Below, in pieces: positions 41,753 through 51,632 of a stretch of 64,000 nucleotides of DNA (position 1 is its first letter; each line of letters opens with the position of its first letter). The stretch covers positions 8,617,094-8,681,093 of the forward strand of contig NZ_AP018248.1 in assembly GCF_002368295.1 (NCBI RefSeq), read 5' to 3'. Source of the stretch: Tolypothrix tenuis PCC 7101 (GTDB lineage Bacteria > Cyanobacteriota > Cyanobacteriia > Cyanobacteriales > Nostocaceae). The notes under the pieces are model-generated. The model was not told the DNA's origin. It made no database searches and saw only the letters and a list, made by a program, of their open reading frames with translations. The position numbers and the translations under genes were made by a program.

Positions 41753-44700
41753 TGTTAACAGCTAAAAACTCAGACCCACAACAAGCAGTACATTACTTCC
41801 TAGAAGGGTATTATCAGGAAGGTACTTCACGTTGGTCTGGTCAAGGTGCAAAGAAACTGGGATTATCAGGAGCAGTAAATTATCAGGAAACATTCTCTAA
41901 CATTGTTAATGGGAGATCGCCTGACGGCAGCCAAAACCTCTGTGCTAGGAAGTTGAACTCATCTCAACGTCGCGCCGCAACAGACTTTACCTTCTCTGCA
42001 CCGAAAAGCGTCAGCTTGCAAGCCTTGGTGGGTGGGGATGAAAGACTGATAACAGCCCATCAGTTAGCAGTACAAAAGACATTAGAACTGATTGAACAAC
42101 GTTATAGCTACACCAGAGCCACAACTGAACAAGGGCAACAACTGATCCGGACTAACAACCTAGTAGTCGCGGAATTTGACCATATTGAAACCAGAGAATT
42201 AGACCCACATCTGCATACTCATGCTTTAGTCATGAATATGACTTATCTAGAGCAGGGGAAGCTGGGGAAGCGGGGGAAGCTCTTGGAGAAGGAAACTCAT
42301 GAAGTGGAGGAAGAAGAACAAAGTAGAAGAACAGAAGAGTTATTAAAAAGTAATTCTCTTTCTCCCCCAACTATCCCAGATCTGCCTGTTTGTGATCGCG
42401 TTTTTGAAGGAGAAGGGCATTCCTCCCCAGCTTCCCCAGCTCCCCCAGCCCCCCCAGCTCATGGTTCTTGGTACAGCCTGTTCAATGATGAGATTTTCAA
42501 AAATAAGAAATTTCTCGGCATGGTCTACCAAAACTACCTAGCTCTCGAAATAGAAAAACTAGGGTATCAGGTAGAACCTAAAAAGCACGGGCAGTTTGAG
42601 ATTAAGGGCTTTCGAGACGAAGACCTCAAAGAATTCTCCAAACGCAGACAGCAGATATTAAATGCAGCAGGGTCTGATGCAACCTGGGCAGAGCGAGAAG
42701 CGGCTTGGACTGCCACCCGTAACAAGAAGCAGAAAATTAACCTCCAAGAGTTAAAAGCGTCCTGGAAAGAAGAAGCCTTAGCACTGGGTATCAACTTTGT
42801 ACAACCTCTCAACCCACAAACCCAAAGACAACCCCGATTAGTCAGCAAAGAGAACCTAGAGGATGCGATCGCTCACTGCTCAGAAAGAAACGTAGCATTC
42901 ACCCAGGAAGACTTAGAAAAATTCATCCTCACCCAGGGATTAGCCACAGATGTCAGCTTGATTGAGCCATTAATTAAAGTTAACTCTGAATTATTGAGCC
43001 TATCTCAAGATAAACGCGACTTTACTACCCTAGCAGCAGTCAATCGAGAATTAGCAACCATTAAATTGATGCAGAAGGGGCAGGGTCAAGTTAGCCCACT
43101 TGCTCAAGGAGAAATAGTTTCTAATCACCTAGAAAAAACTGCTTTAAACCAAGATCAGCGTCGAGCGGTACTAGATGCAGCAACCACAACAGACCAATTC
43201 ATGGCATGGCAGGGAGTAGCTGGTGCTGGTAAGACTTTTGCACTCAAGGAACTAAAAGCGATCGCCACCGCATCAGGCTACACCATCAAAGGCTTTGCCC
43301 CCAGTTCAATGGCGGCTAAGGTTTTGAGTCAAGAGTTGGATATCCAAGCCGAAACAGTTGCTAGATTGCTAGTATCTGAACCACCCCAACAAACAGAGCT
43401 TAATCAAATATGGGTAGTAGACGAAGCTGGGTTACTCAGTGCCAAAGATGCCCTAGCTCTTTTAGAACGGGCAACTGTTGAACAAGCCAGAGTTTTGTTA
43501 GTAGGAGACACAAAACAGTTATCCGCCGTAGAAGCTGGTAACCCCTTCAAATCGCTGCAACAGGCAGGAATTAAAACCAGCCACTTAAACGAATCGAATA
43601 GACAACGTGCGCCGAAACTCAAATTAGCAGTAGACCTAGTAGCATCCGGTCGAATTCAAGAGGGATTTGAACGCTTAGATGAAAATGGCTACATCCAGAC
43701 TGTAACCCCAGAATCCAAAATTGAGGCGATCGCTGCTGACTATATCAAATCCACGCCCGAAGAACGAACAAGAACCCTAGTATTAGCAGGAACAAACTTT
43801 GAACGTTTAGCCATCACCCAAGCCATTCGGGAGCATTTAAAAGCTGAAGGCAGTTTAGGAACCGCGACCAATATCACCCAACTGCAAGCCAAAGACCTGA
43901 CATCGGTACAAATGCGCTACACCCACAACTTTGAGTTGGGTGATCTGGTTATGCCCACTCGCAGTTATAAGCGTCGGGGGCTATCCAAGGGTGAGTTGTA
44001 TGAAGTGGTAGGCAAGGACACCGACCGATTGCTACTAAAGGCTACCGATGGCAAGCAACTTGAAGTAGACACGGGATTTAATAAAGCAGTTTACCAACGA
44101 CAAAGGATTGAAATAGCTAAGAGCGATCGCCTGCGCTGGACAAAGAACGATAGACAATTAGGACGGCGCAACGGTCAGGAGTTTGTTGTTACTGCCATTG
44201 ACCTTCATAACGCTCAAATCCAGTATTTAGATAGCGGTCTAACCGAATCAGTAAACCTACAACAAGCCCAGCACTTAGATTATGCGATTGTCAGCACTAC
44301 ATATAGTAGCCAAGGGAAAACTGCCGATAGGGTGCTGCTAGCTGCGGATCAGACTATTGGGCAGGAAAGCTTTTATGTTGCTGTTAGCCGTGCCAGGTAT
44401 GACTTGAAACTATACACGGAGGATAAAGACAATTTACTAGCCTTAGCGCAGTTGAGTAAAGCTAAAGAAAATGCTCTCTTTGTACTGCGGCAGAAAGAGT
44501 TGGAGAAGCAACACCAGTCAAAACTAGAGAAAGAACAGGTTGCAAATGCTGTAATTGTAGCTAGAAGCCCGGAAGAAGAGGAGCTCTGGAGCTCTGGAGC
44601 TCTGGAGCAATCTTACAGTAAGCCTTCCCCTCTACACCCCAGCACCTCTGCCCCTCTGCCCAATTCTTCCCCTCAGCACCCCAGCACCCCAGCCCCTCCG

Positions 44701-46398
44701 CCCAATTCTTCCCCTCTGCTCCCCAGCACCCCTGCTCAAGAGCCTCCCGTTCCTACTCAACCGCCTGTTATTAAAAAACCAATCCTAAAAACAGCACAGC
44801 CAAAAGTAGCATTTTGGACTCCCGGTAATTTGGGTGAAGCCCCCGAAAGACTAGACTCTCAACACTTGCGAGAATTGGTAGAAGACAGTGCCATTCACCC
44901 AGAAATTGCCGCCCTTAACTTCAAAAGTCTGCATCAAACTCTCGATTGGGAGCATGAAGCTTGGGAATACCTGATGTACAGCGACAAACTACCACGCACT
45001 AACACAGGTAGACTCTCCAATGCCATGATCAGCAAATATGCTCACATTGAAGATGGTGGCTGGTGGTGTGACGCTGGCGTTAATCCTCAATCCTTTGCTA
45101 ACCTACAGCCTGGAGATAAACCCGATAGGAAGTTATGGGGATGCTATAAACCCAATAACCCAAGAGAAAAAGCTGATAAACCCGGCAAATTCATTAAATA
45201 TGAGCATCCACCAAAAACTGAACTGAGTATCTTCCTGCTTGATGTGCCGGATGATATTGCAGAACGTATGTATGAAAAATTTGGGGTAGAACCAAGCGAG
45301 TGCGATCGCACAAGCGGATTTTGGTACTGTGTTTGGAAGCACAATCTACCAGTCACAATTACTGAGGGAGCCAAGAAAGCTGCCAGTCTGTTGAGTCAGG
45401 GACACCCTGCCATTGGACTACCAGGGATTTACGCCGGTTATCGCAGTAAAGATGAGAAGAGGGAAAAGATGAAAGCTAGACTCATGGATGAGTTAGCTGT
45501 TTTCGCCACGCCAGACCGGGAAATTAGTTTCTGCTTTGACTACGAGACGCGACCTGAAACTCTGCAACATATAGAAATTGCCATCTCGCGCACTGGTAGA
45601 TTATTGGAGGAACAGGGCGCTAGGGTCAGTGTGGTGACATTGCCAGGCCCTAATAAAGGAGTTGATGATTTGATTGTGGCAATGGGGCCACTGGCATACG
45701 AAAAGGCATTTTCCTCAGCATCAACCCTCAAAACATGGCGAGATAACAACAATAAACAGCGACATATCCCACCTGCACCGCCCAAAAAGTTGAATGAACA
45801 GGAACGTAAACAACGACTGCAACAACGTTTTTCAGATAAAACTACTTTTTCATCATTCAACAAAGTAATCAATGAACTAACTAACCAAGAGTTACTGTAC
45901 TTAGAACAAGCTGTTAATGAATATTTCTCAGATTCAGTAGCACAACTGCCACCGACAATTGATAGACAAGCAATTTCTAGCCAAATTAATCAATTACAAC
46001 AACAACTTGACAGTTTATGGATAGAACATGCTATTCAAGAGAAAGCTATCAGAGTAATGGAATATTTCCCACTTCATAAATTGAGTAATAAATATAACTC
46101 GGCTTTAAATAAACAACTAGAAACTATAGGAACTATTAAAGAATTATTTACTCAAAAACAAAACTTAGAATCAACAATCCAGCAATGGGAATCCCAGGTT
46201 CAAAATCATGAAACCTGGGAGAAAGAACAGAAAACTCTAGAGATGAAAACTATTGCCGATGTTTTAAAATCGCCGATACTGCAAGAAAGATTGACCACTA
46301 TTAAAGAAGAATTATGGCGAAAAGAACAACAGAAGATAGCTAAAACAGTAGCTAAATATGAGCAATCACCAAAACCTACGAGGGGAATGAGAAGATAA
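41752..46398 (+). CDS. MobF/TraI-type relaxase-helicase with C-terminal DUF3854 (toprim-like)
   Basis: 1548 residues. The TrwC/TraI relaxase domain has the metal-binding triad H153-x-H155-x-H157 (DPHLHTHAL). An SF1 RecD-like helicase follows: Walker A GVAGAGKT (~486-493), Walker B VVDEAG (~554), late motif TYSSQGKT (~848). DUF3854-like/toprim part about 1190-1330 (TEGAKKAASLL to CFDYETRPET), then a helical tail. Two in-frame insertions encoded by G/C-rich inverted repeats spoil the usual spacing: residues about 166-238 (between the His triad and GSWYSLFNDEIF) and about 944-1000 (Pro/Ser-rich). The start GTG overlaps the upstream stop. It should nick oriT and unwind the plasmid. Confidence 0.9.
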   Translation: MLTAKNSDPQQAVHYFLEGYYQEGTSRWSGQGAKKLGLSGAVNYQETFSNIVNGRSPDGSQNLCARKLNSSQRRAATDFTFSAPKSVSLQALVGGDERLITAHQLAVQKTLELIEQRYSYTRATTEQGQQLIRTNNLVVAEFDHIETRELDPHLHTHALVMNMTYLEQGKLGKRGKLLEKETHEVEEEEQSRRTEELLKSNSLSPPTIPDLPVCDRVFEGEGHSSPASPAPPAPPAHGSWYSLFNDEIFKNKKFLGMVYQNYLALEIEKLGYQVEPKKHGQFEIKGFRDEDLKEFSKRRQQILNAAGSDATWAEREAAWTATRNKKQKINLQELKASWKEEALALGINFVQPLNPQTQRQPRLVSKENLEDAIAHCSERNVAFTQEDLEKFILTQGLATDVSLIEPLIKVNSELLSLSQDKRDFTTLAAVNRELATIKLMQKGQGQVSPLAQGEIVSNHLEKTALNQDQRRAVLDAATTTDQFMAWQGVAGAGKTFALKELKAIATASGYTIKGFAPSSMAAKVLSQELDIQAETVARLLVSEPPQQTELNQIWVVDEAGLLSAKDALALLERATVEQARVLLVGDTKQLSAVEAGNPFKSLQQAGIKTSHLNESNRQRAPKLKLAVDLVASGRIQEGFERLDENGYIQTVTPESKIEAIAADYIKSTPEERTRTLVLAGTNFERLAITQAIREHLKAEGSLGTATNITQLQAKDLTSVQMRYTHNFELGDLVMPTRSYKRRGLSKGELYEVVGKDTDRLLLKATDGKQLEVDTGFNKAVYQRQRIEIAKSDRLRWTKNDRQLGRRNGQEFVVTAIDLHNAQIQYLDSGLTESVNLQQAQHLDYAIVSTTYSSQGKTADRVLLAADQTIGQESFYVAVSRARYDLKLYTEDKDNLLALAQLSKAKENALFVLRQKELEKQHQSKLEKEQVANAVIVARSPEEEELWSSGALEQSYSKPSPLHPSTSAPLPNSSPQHPSTPAPPPNSSPLLPSTPAQEPPVPTQPPVIKKPILKTAQPKVAFWTPGNLGEAPERLDSQHLRELVEDSAIHPEIAALNFKSLHQTLDWEHEAWEYLMYSDKLPRTNTGRLSNAMISKYAHIEDGGWWCDAGVNPQSFANLQPGDKPDRKLWGCYKPNNPREKADKPGKFIKYEHPPKTELSIFLLDVPDDIAERMYEKFGVEPSECDRTSGFWYCVWKHNLPVTITEGAKKAASLLSQGHPAIGLPGIYAGYRSKDEKREKMKARLMDELAVFATPDREISFCFDYETRPETLQHIEIAISRTGRLLEEQGARVSVVTLPGPNKGVDDLIVAMGPLAYEKAFSSASTLKTWRDNNNKQRHIPPAPPKKLNEQERKQRLQQRFSDKTTFSSFNKVINELTNQELLYLEQAVNEYFSDSVAQLPPTIDRQAISSQINQLQQQLDSLWIEHAIQEKAIRVMEYFPLHKLSNKYNSALNKQLETIGTIKELFTQKQNLESTIQQWESQVQNHETWEKEQKTLEMKTIADVLKSPILQERLTTIKEELWRKEQQKIAKTVAKYEQSPKPTRGMRR
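42247..42465. repeat. G/C-rich inverted-repeat insertion within the relaxase
   Basis: The left arm (about 42250-42282) is purine-rich: GCAGGGGAAGCTGGGGAAGC and similar. The right arm (about 42422-42460) is the inverse: CCCCAGCTTCCCCAGC repeated. The insert is 219 bp, a multiple of three, and keeps the frame. It encodes linker-like sequence ending SSPASPAPPAPPA. Confidence 0.65.
44580..44760. repeat. second G/C-rich insertion in the relaxase
   Basis: GAGCTCTGGAGCTCTGGAGC direct repeats, then C-rich units (CCCCAGCACC, CCCAATTCTTCCCCTC, the latter twice). In frame; translates to a Pro/Ser linker (for example TPAPPPNSSPLLPSTPA). Confidence 0.6.
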
Positions 46399-46870
46399 TA
46401 CAAATTCAAAATTCAAAATTCAAAATTAATAGAGCAAGAATTAGTATAAATTTTAGAGGTTGCATCTTATCATATTTTTACTGAATTGGTATGAAAGAAT
46501 ATTTTGCCAAACTTGGAGAATTAAATCTTTCAAATGATTATAGGGCTTGGATTTCACTTCTTGTTTATAAAACTTGATTGATGCAGAAAAAATTAATCCT
46601 CAAAGCAAGATTAAATCCAAGCCTCAAAACTTGCCTGCTATTGTTTTCTAAAAGTGACAAGACAGCGTTAAGACTATTAGATTTTAATACATTAAAGTTA
46701 ACAATCTTCTTTATTCCCTACACTCCACACCTTGTATTGAAGAAGCTTTCAAAAACAAAATTATACCGATTAAAAAAAGAAAGCTATAGATGCACACTCG
46801 CACAACCAGGTGATATGTAGCTCTCTTAATTTTGAATTTTGAATTTTGAATTTTGAATTTTGAATTGATA
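46399..46870. repeat. non-coding gap framed by inverted heptanucleotide repeats
   Basis: ATTCAAA repeats (46404-46427) on the left and TTTTGAA repeats (46828-46866) on the right are inverted to each other, the short tandemly repeated repetitive sequences usual in Nostoc-type genomes. Between them an 80-codon frame (46578) is unsupported. A weak hairpin GCTTGGATTT/AAATCCAAGC lies inside. The unit could be a MITE, or the repeats could be a shared transcription end for the two convergent operons. Confidence 0.55.
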
Positions 46871-48244
46871 CTATCTTCTCAATTTTGCTGATTGAGATTG
46901 GGTAGGGCTGTGCTTTAAATAATCAGAAACTACTTCTTCCACTACCTCCAAAGATTCAACATCTTTCTTTGTAGCTTGAGCAGTCAAATCACCATCTATC
47001 ATTACCGCCCGGCCATCTTTAGCCGTAACAGTAATACTATCGCCATTTTGGTAAAAATTGTAATTTTTACTCTCATAACTACGAGAACCATCTTGATGCA
47101 AATCACCAAAAAGATGCAACATAGAATCGACGCTCTTAGCAAGAGCCTTAGTTTTGATATCCATCACAGTGTTAGTAACTTTTTCCACATTCTGCTTCAC
47201 AGCATGATTAGTAGCCGAATGTAAATCGCCAACGGCTTTAGTCATCTGTTTGTGGACTGTATTAACTTCCTGTGAAACCTTACTCCCAACAGCACCCATA
47301 GCAGATTGATGACGCTCCATACCATGCTGAATTTCATCACTAACTAACTGTTTAACTTCACCAATACCATCCTTAACTACACCCACTTGTGATTCAAACT
47401 CACTTTTAACAGCAGCAATTTGTGACCTCATTTCAGCTTGAAAAGACTCCATTTGTTGATTCATCTGCTCTTTTAAACTAGTAATTTGAGTCTGTAATTG
47501 AGTTTTAACTTGGTCTACTTTAGGAGTAAGAGCAGTTTTTACCTGTTCATAAAGATTTTTGGCAGTATTCTTAGCCTTAGCCTCAATCGAGTTGAGCCAA
47601 TCATTTAGAGTAGCATTGTTGAGAGTAGGGTTATTGTGTTTATTAATAGCCTCCAGACCCTTCTGCAATTTCTCAATCGTTTGTTGTTGAGCATCAAAAG
47701 CTTGTTTCAGACTAATCAAATCAGTTGATAACTTTTGAGTAACTTCAACACTTGATTGCTTTTGAGTAGTAAAACTATCAATCAAACTTTGCTGTGATTG
47801 AACTTTCTGTTGTAAAGTTTCAACCTGCTTTTGTAAATTCTCAAGAGATGAAGATTGTTGTACTGTTTTGACTGGTTGTTGAGACTGGGATTGATTCTGG
47901 CTCCGGAGGTTATTCAACCCCAGCTTATCACTTAAAACCTTTCCATCCTTCACATGATAGACTTTATCTTTGCCAATCATGATACGGACAGAACCTTTAA
48001 AATTTTGCGGTTCGTTGATAGCCGTATTGATTTTATCTACCAGTTCTGGAGTCATCAAATTGACAGAAACTTCGCCATCAGGATGACCCTTATACTTGGG
48101 TTGGTTACCAACGTAAATGGATAAGTCTTTAGTGATGTCTAACTCTTGAAACTTTCCCTTCTCTAACAGCTTATGCAGAATATCATCGAGAATTTCTAAA
48201 TAATCATGTTGCACTTGTTTCCCCTCAGATTTTATTTCATCCAT
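46871..48244 (-). CDS. coiled-coil protein of the conjugation region
   Basis: 457 residues. The N-terminal 110 residues are mixed (ELDITKDLSIYVGNQPKYKG and VRIMIGKDKVYHVKDGKVL), then Q/S-rich and heptad-repeat helices fill most of the rest (for example QLQTQITSLKEQMNQQMESF), with a small C-terminal beta part (YNFYQNGDSITVTAKDGRAV). No membrane segment. It overlaps the next gene upstream by 8 bases, so it belongs to the transfer operon. Perhaps a scaffold or pilus-associated protein; unknown. Confidence 0.7.
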   Translation of the reverse strand: MDEIKSEGKQVQHDYLEILDDILHKLLEKGKFQELDITKDLSIYVGNQPKYKGHPDGEVSVNLMTPELVDKINTAINEPQNFKGSVRIMIGKDKVYHVKDGKVLSDKLGLNNLRSQNQSQSQQPVKTVQQSSSLENLQKQVETLQQKVQSQQSLIDSFTTQKQSSVEVTQKLSTDLISLKQAFDAQQQTIEKLQKGLEAINKHNNPTLNNATLNDWLNSIEAKAKNTAKNLYEQVKTALTPKVDQVKTQLQTQITSLKEQMNQQMESFQAEMRSQIAAVKSEFESQVGVVKDGIGEVKQLVSDEIQHGMERHQSAMGAVGSKVSQEVNTVHKQMTKAVGDLHSATNHAVKQNVEKVTNTVMDIKTKALAKSVDSMLHLFGDLHQDGSRSYESKNYNFYQNGDSITVTAKDGRAVMIDGDLTAQATKKDVESLEVVEEVVSDYLKHSPTQSQSAKLRR

Positions 48245-48641
48245 GATTTATGACTCCTACCAAGGAATTAATCAGACTCGATGGGCTAACTAAAACATCA
48301 GGTAAAATCACACCTCCTAAACGATTGAGAATTACTTGACCCTCAATTTGGACATAAGCCCATTGGTCATCAATTAAGACTGAGATTGACTTAGTGTTAT
48401 CAGGTAAATTGGTGACGTTATAATCTTGGAGTTCCCCATTTACTATGAAGATGTGAGGACTTTCGGCATCGCCATAGTAGATTTCAATAAATTCTGGGAC
48501 ATGATTTACTGTCAACGGTGGCTCATCCCAAAATTCAGCCGCATTGATAATATCAGTACGGTAATTCTTAACCAACGCTGCAATATCAAGCGGCAGTTTG
48601 CTTAATAATTGCAATTCATATTCAGATAAATTATTCATCAA
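48237..48641 (-). CDS. hypothetical protein of the conjugation operon
   Basis: A 134-residue soluble protein, MMNNLSEYELQLLSKLPLDI start; the centre (ESPHIFIVNGELQDYNVTNL) looks beta-rich and the C-terminus hydrophobic. Not recognised. Seven bases separate it from the VirD4 stop upstream and it overlaps the coiled-coil gene; co-translated with its neighbours. Confidence 0.65.
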   Translation of the reverse strand: MMNNLSEYELQLLSKLPLDIAALVKNYRTDIINAAEFWDEPPLTVNHVPEFIEIYYGDAESPHIFIVNGELQDYNVTNLPDNTKSISVLIDDQWAYVQIEGQVILNRLGGVILPDVLVSPSSLINSLVGVINHG

Positions 48642-48648
48642 TGACCTC

Positions 48649-50421
48649 CTAAAGATTTTTTAATTTCTGATTTGCTTCTGCCTGCTTCTCAACTAAAGGT
48701 AATAATCTTTCCGCTGCTAAATTTCGCCTTTCTAGCTCTTTAGCAGATGGTATAAGCAGAGTAGATTGGGAAATAAATTTTTGTTGGAGTTCGTACCATT
48801 TCTCAATACTTTTAGACTCCAAATTCATATCAGATGGCGGAATCCGAATCTGTTCTAATAACGGAATACTTACATTTTGACCAGAGCGAAAACCAGGACT
48901 GACAATGACGGCTCTGCCTTCCGGTAAAGTATTAAATTGGTTCACCTCAAATAAATTGCGAGTACTATTTTGCTCAGAAATTGAGGTACTTGCACCACCT
49001 TTACCACCAGAACTACGTGAACGTTCTCTATACTTAATTTGTTCATCACCTAAGAAATTACTAAAACGTTCAGCCGCTACATCATCTTGAGGATTAAAGA
49101 AAGCCTTCGTAGCACAACCGCCAAAGATAGCGTTGGTAGTTTCTCTAGAATAAGACTTTTCAAGCTGTGATAAATTTTGTAATCCCAATAAACAAATTAA
49201 GCCATCCTCCCTATTTTGATTGAGCCAATCTACCAAAGCGGGTAAATACAAAGTAGGTAATTCATCCAGTGCTAAAAGCAATGGTTCTGTGCGTTTATCA
49301 GCCAAATTACGAGAACATAAAAGGTGCAGAATAGACACCAATAAAGGAGAAATCACATCTCGCTTCTCCTTATCCATGCCAAAAACCACCATCTTCCGCC
49401 CTTTCAAATCCAAGGGAATATTTGTTTGACCGCAGAAGCCAGAAAGAGTAGATGGGGTCATAAAGCGAGTAAATAACCCACTCGTAGTACCGACAATACT
49501 AGCGGCAGTTTCTGGAGAACCAGCCACAGACAAAAATTGGTCAAAAGCAACTTTTACCCAAGGATTTAAAGCCGCTTGTTGAATGCGGTCAATTAATTTC
49601 GGCAGACTGAGAATTGCATGGCACATCATAATGTCTGGGAAATCAGTACCCCTAGCCAACATGAAAATTGCTTGAGCCAACTGATCTCCAGCATTGACAA
49701 AGAAACCACCATCCGAGACATCACCACCAGAAGATAATTTAAAATTGCGGTTGAGAACGATCGCTAACTGACGTGCCATCTCTGCATCAGTTTCACTCCG
49801 CAGAAAATCCAGGGGGTTAGCCACACAGGACTCAGGGAAGCCGGGGGCGAGGATAGAAACCTCATACCCATGCATAGCTGCATATCCTGCTAATTTGGGT
49901 GCTTGACCTTTAGCCCCAGCAGTAGCCGATTCTTGGTGAGCATATTTAAAATCGTAGAGAATAATTGGTAGTCCCTGGTCGATAGCAGAACGCACCAGGG
50001 GATTAATCATCGAGAAGGTTTTACCCGAACCAGCACCGCCGCAAACCAAAATCCCCCGCTGCACATCTGGCAGATAGAGTCGGCTTTTATCTTCAGGAAT
50101 ATTGGTAATGCGTTTGTTGTCAACAACCTGAGATTTTGTACCCACAGGCGTACCGATGTAGAGAGCAACTCTGTTATGTCTGCGCTCAGTAATTTGTTTG
50201 CAAGCTAACTTACGGGCTGCTGTTTTCTCCCTAGCACCTGCCCATCGCGCTCGTGCTAATTTGTTGGATGCGCCGCGTCCTTCCATAGCTTTTGCCAACA
50301 TTAGCGCCCCAACACTTACAAGTAATGCCAAGCCCATCGGGGAGAAGAAGGCATTGTAAAAGTTTTGAGGAACAAGGTTATCTACTTGTTGGGTAGTTTT
50401 AGCGATTTTAGCCATCTTCAT
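48649..50421 (-). CDS. VirD4/TraG-type coupling ATPase
   Basis: 590 residues: N-terminal membrane helix (about 28-45, MGLALLVSVGALML), Walker A GGAGSGKTFSM (~127-137), Walker B LLALDELPTLY (~383-393) and NREDGLICLLGLQNLSQLEK near 410. It recruits the relaxase-DNA complex to the secretion channel. Overlaps the upstream gene by 4 bases. Seems intact. Confidence 0.92.
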   Translation of the reverse strand: MKMAKIAKTTQQVDNLVPQNFYNAFFSPMGLALLVSVGALMLAKAMEGRGASNKLARARWAGAREKTAARKLACKQITERRHNRVALYIGTPVGTKSQVVDNKRITNIPEDKSRLYLPDVQRGILVCGGAGSGKTFSMINPLVRSAIDQGLPIILYDFKYAHQESATAGAKGQAPKLAGYAAMHGYEVSILAPGFPESCVANPLDFLRSETDAEMARQLAIVLNRNFKLSSGGDVSDGGFFVNAGDQLAQAIFMLARGTDFPDIMMCHAILSLPKLIDRIQQAALNPWVKVAFDQFLSVAGSPETAASIVGTTSGLFTRFMTPSTLSGFCGQTNIPLDLKGRKMVVFGMDKEKRDVISPLLVSILHLLCSRNLADKRTEPLLLALDELPTLYLPALVDWLNQNREDGLICLLGLQNLSQLEKSYSRETTNAIFGGCATKAFFNPQDDVAAERFSNFLGDEQIKYRERSRSSGGKGGASTSISEQNSTRNLFEVNQFNTLPEGRAVIVSPGFRSGQNVSIPLLEQIRIPPSDMNLESKSIEKWYELQQKFISQSTLLIPSAKELERRNLAAERLLPLVEKQAEANQKLKNL

Positions 50422-51632
50422 CCTTTACCTAAAATGACTAAATCATTCTCCTTAACTGGAACCCAAGGAACTGGCCCAATAAAGTAAGGAGTGCAGGATT
50501 TACCAGTTCCAAAGAAGTTAACGCAGATACGAAAAAATAGACCAAAGTTAGCTGTACCTGTTGACTCATTAACACCCGTAAGGACGACTTTGAAACCAGA
50601 ACCATAGACCAGCCTCCCTGTAGGTTCTTTACCACCATTGACACGTTGCAATATGCCAAAACCACCGTCTACCTTTTGTGAAGAACCAGAAGCCCAACGT
50701 TTACCGTAAAGATTGCCTTGTTGCCCTGCAACATCCCCCAGTTCCAAGTAAGGGCATTCTTGACCCACTCCACAGGCAACAGCAACAGTTTGATTAGAAC
50801 GAGTTACCTTACCTGATACAAAGTAATTTTCTCTTGCCCTAGAATCTCCACGTTCAGATTTACCTAAAACCACAGAAGCAATACCAACTACATCCAACCC
50901 TGAATTAATTGGTTGGGGCATTTTATCAAAAGGTACTTTATTCAACCCAGGAACTTGATTAATAAAACTTTGCTGCCAGTTGAGAAATTTGCTAATTCTT
51001 GTTTCTGTTAATTGAGGAATTGAACTTAATGGATAATTACTTAAATCTAAATTACCAAGTGGAAGATTACTTACTTTTGGATAGTCATATAAAACTTGTA
51101 AAATTGTACCATTGGGAGAAATACCTGACTTCTGAAGTAAGTCTTGAATAGGTTTAATTTGGCTCACATTAATATTGTTCAATTTGGGAATTGCTTGAGC
51201 TAATGAACCGATAGTCTGCCACTTCATTAAACCAAAATCTTGTAATTTCAAAGAGTCAATCTGATTTGAGGTTATGGATGCTATCAGTTTCAAAGTAAAT
51301 TGACTTTGTGTAAAAGCTTCATCCACATCACCCAACATAATCACAGAATCAATATTCTGTCCGGCTGACCAAGAACGGGAGGGATTATAGCCTAATTTAG
51401 CAGCAATATCTGCTGAAACATTGATGTATCCAGGCTCCTGTAATGGATCTAAGCTACTCCAGTTTATCTTTGTCCAATCCGGGGATTTGAGTTGATATTT
51501 CCCAGTAGTATGAGTAACTGTTGGGATTTCTGCAATTGCTGTACTTGGTAATTCTAATAGTGAAATAGCAATTAAAGAAGTAGAAATTGTTGAGAAAATA
51601 ACTTTATTTATAATCACCGCCTTTGCCCCCAT
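50418..51632 (-). CDS. secreted hypothetical protein of the conjugation operon
   Basis: 404 residues with a signal-peptide-like N-terminus (VIFSTISTSLIAISLLELPS, then AIAEIP). The mature part has repeated short motifs around IPKLNNINVSQIKPIQDLLQ (perhaps a solenoid) and a Cys-containing C-terminus (CGVGQECPYLELGDVAG, then NFFGTGKSCTPYFIGPVPW). Not assignable to a VirB class by me. It overlaps both neighbours (4 and 19 bases). Likely an extracytoplasmic partner of the channel. Confidence 0.6.
   Translation of the reverse strand: MGAKAVIINKVIFSTISTSLIAISLLELPSTAIAEIPTVTHTTGKYQLKSPDWTKINWSSLDPLQEPGYINVSADIAAKLGYNPSRSWSAGQNIDSVIMLGDVDEAFTQSQFTLKLIASITSNQIDSLKLQDFGLMKWQTIGSLAQAIPKLNNINVSQIKPIQDLLQKSGISPNGTILQVLYDYPKVSNLPLGNLDLSNYPLSSIPQLTETRISKFLNWQQSFINQVPGLNKVPFDKMPQPINSGLDVVGIASVVLGKSERGDSRARENYFVSGKVTRSNQTVAVACGVGQECPYLELGDVAGQQGNLYGKRWASGSSQKVDGGFGILQRVNGGKEPTGRLVYGSGFKVVLTGVNESTGTANFGLFFRICVNFFGTGKSCTPYFIGPVPWVPVKENDLVILGKG

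Noticed and set aside
42247..42465. CRISPR-like repeat array in the relaxase
   Set aside because: Units are G/C-rich, uneven and inverted; there are no regular spacers and no cas genes.
46578..46820. 80-codon + strand frame in the gap after the relaxase
   Set aside because: No ribosome site, K/L-rich chance composition, lies between repeat arrays.
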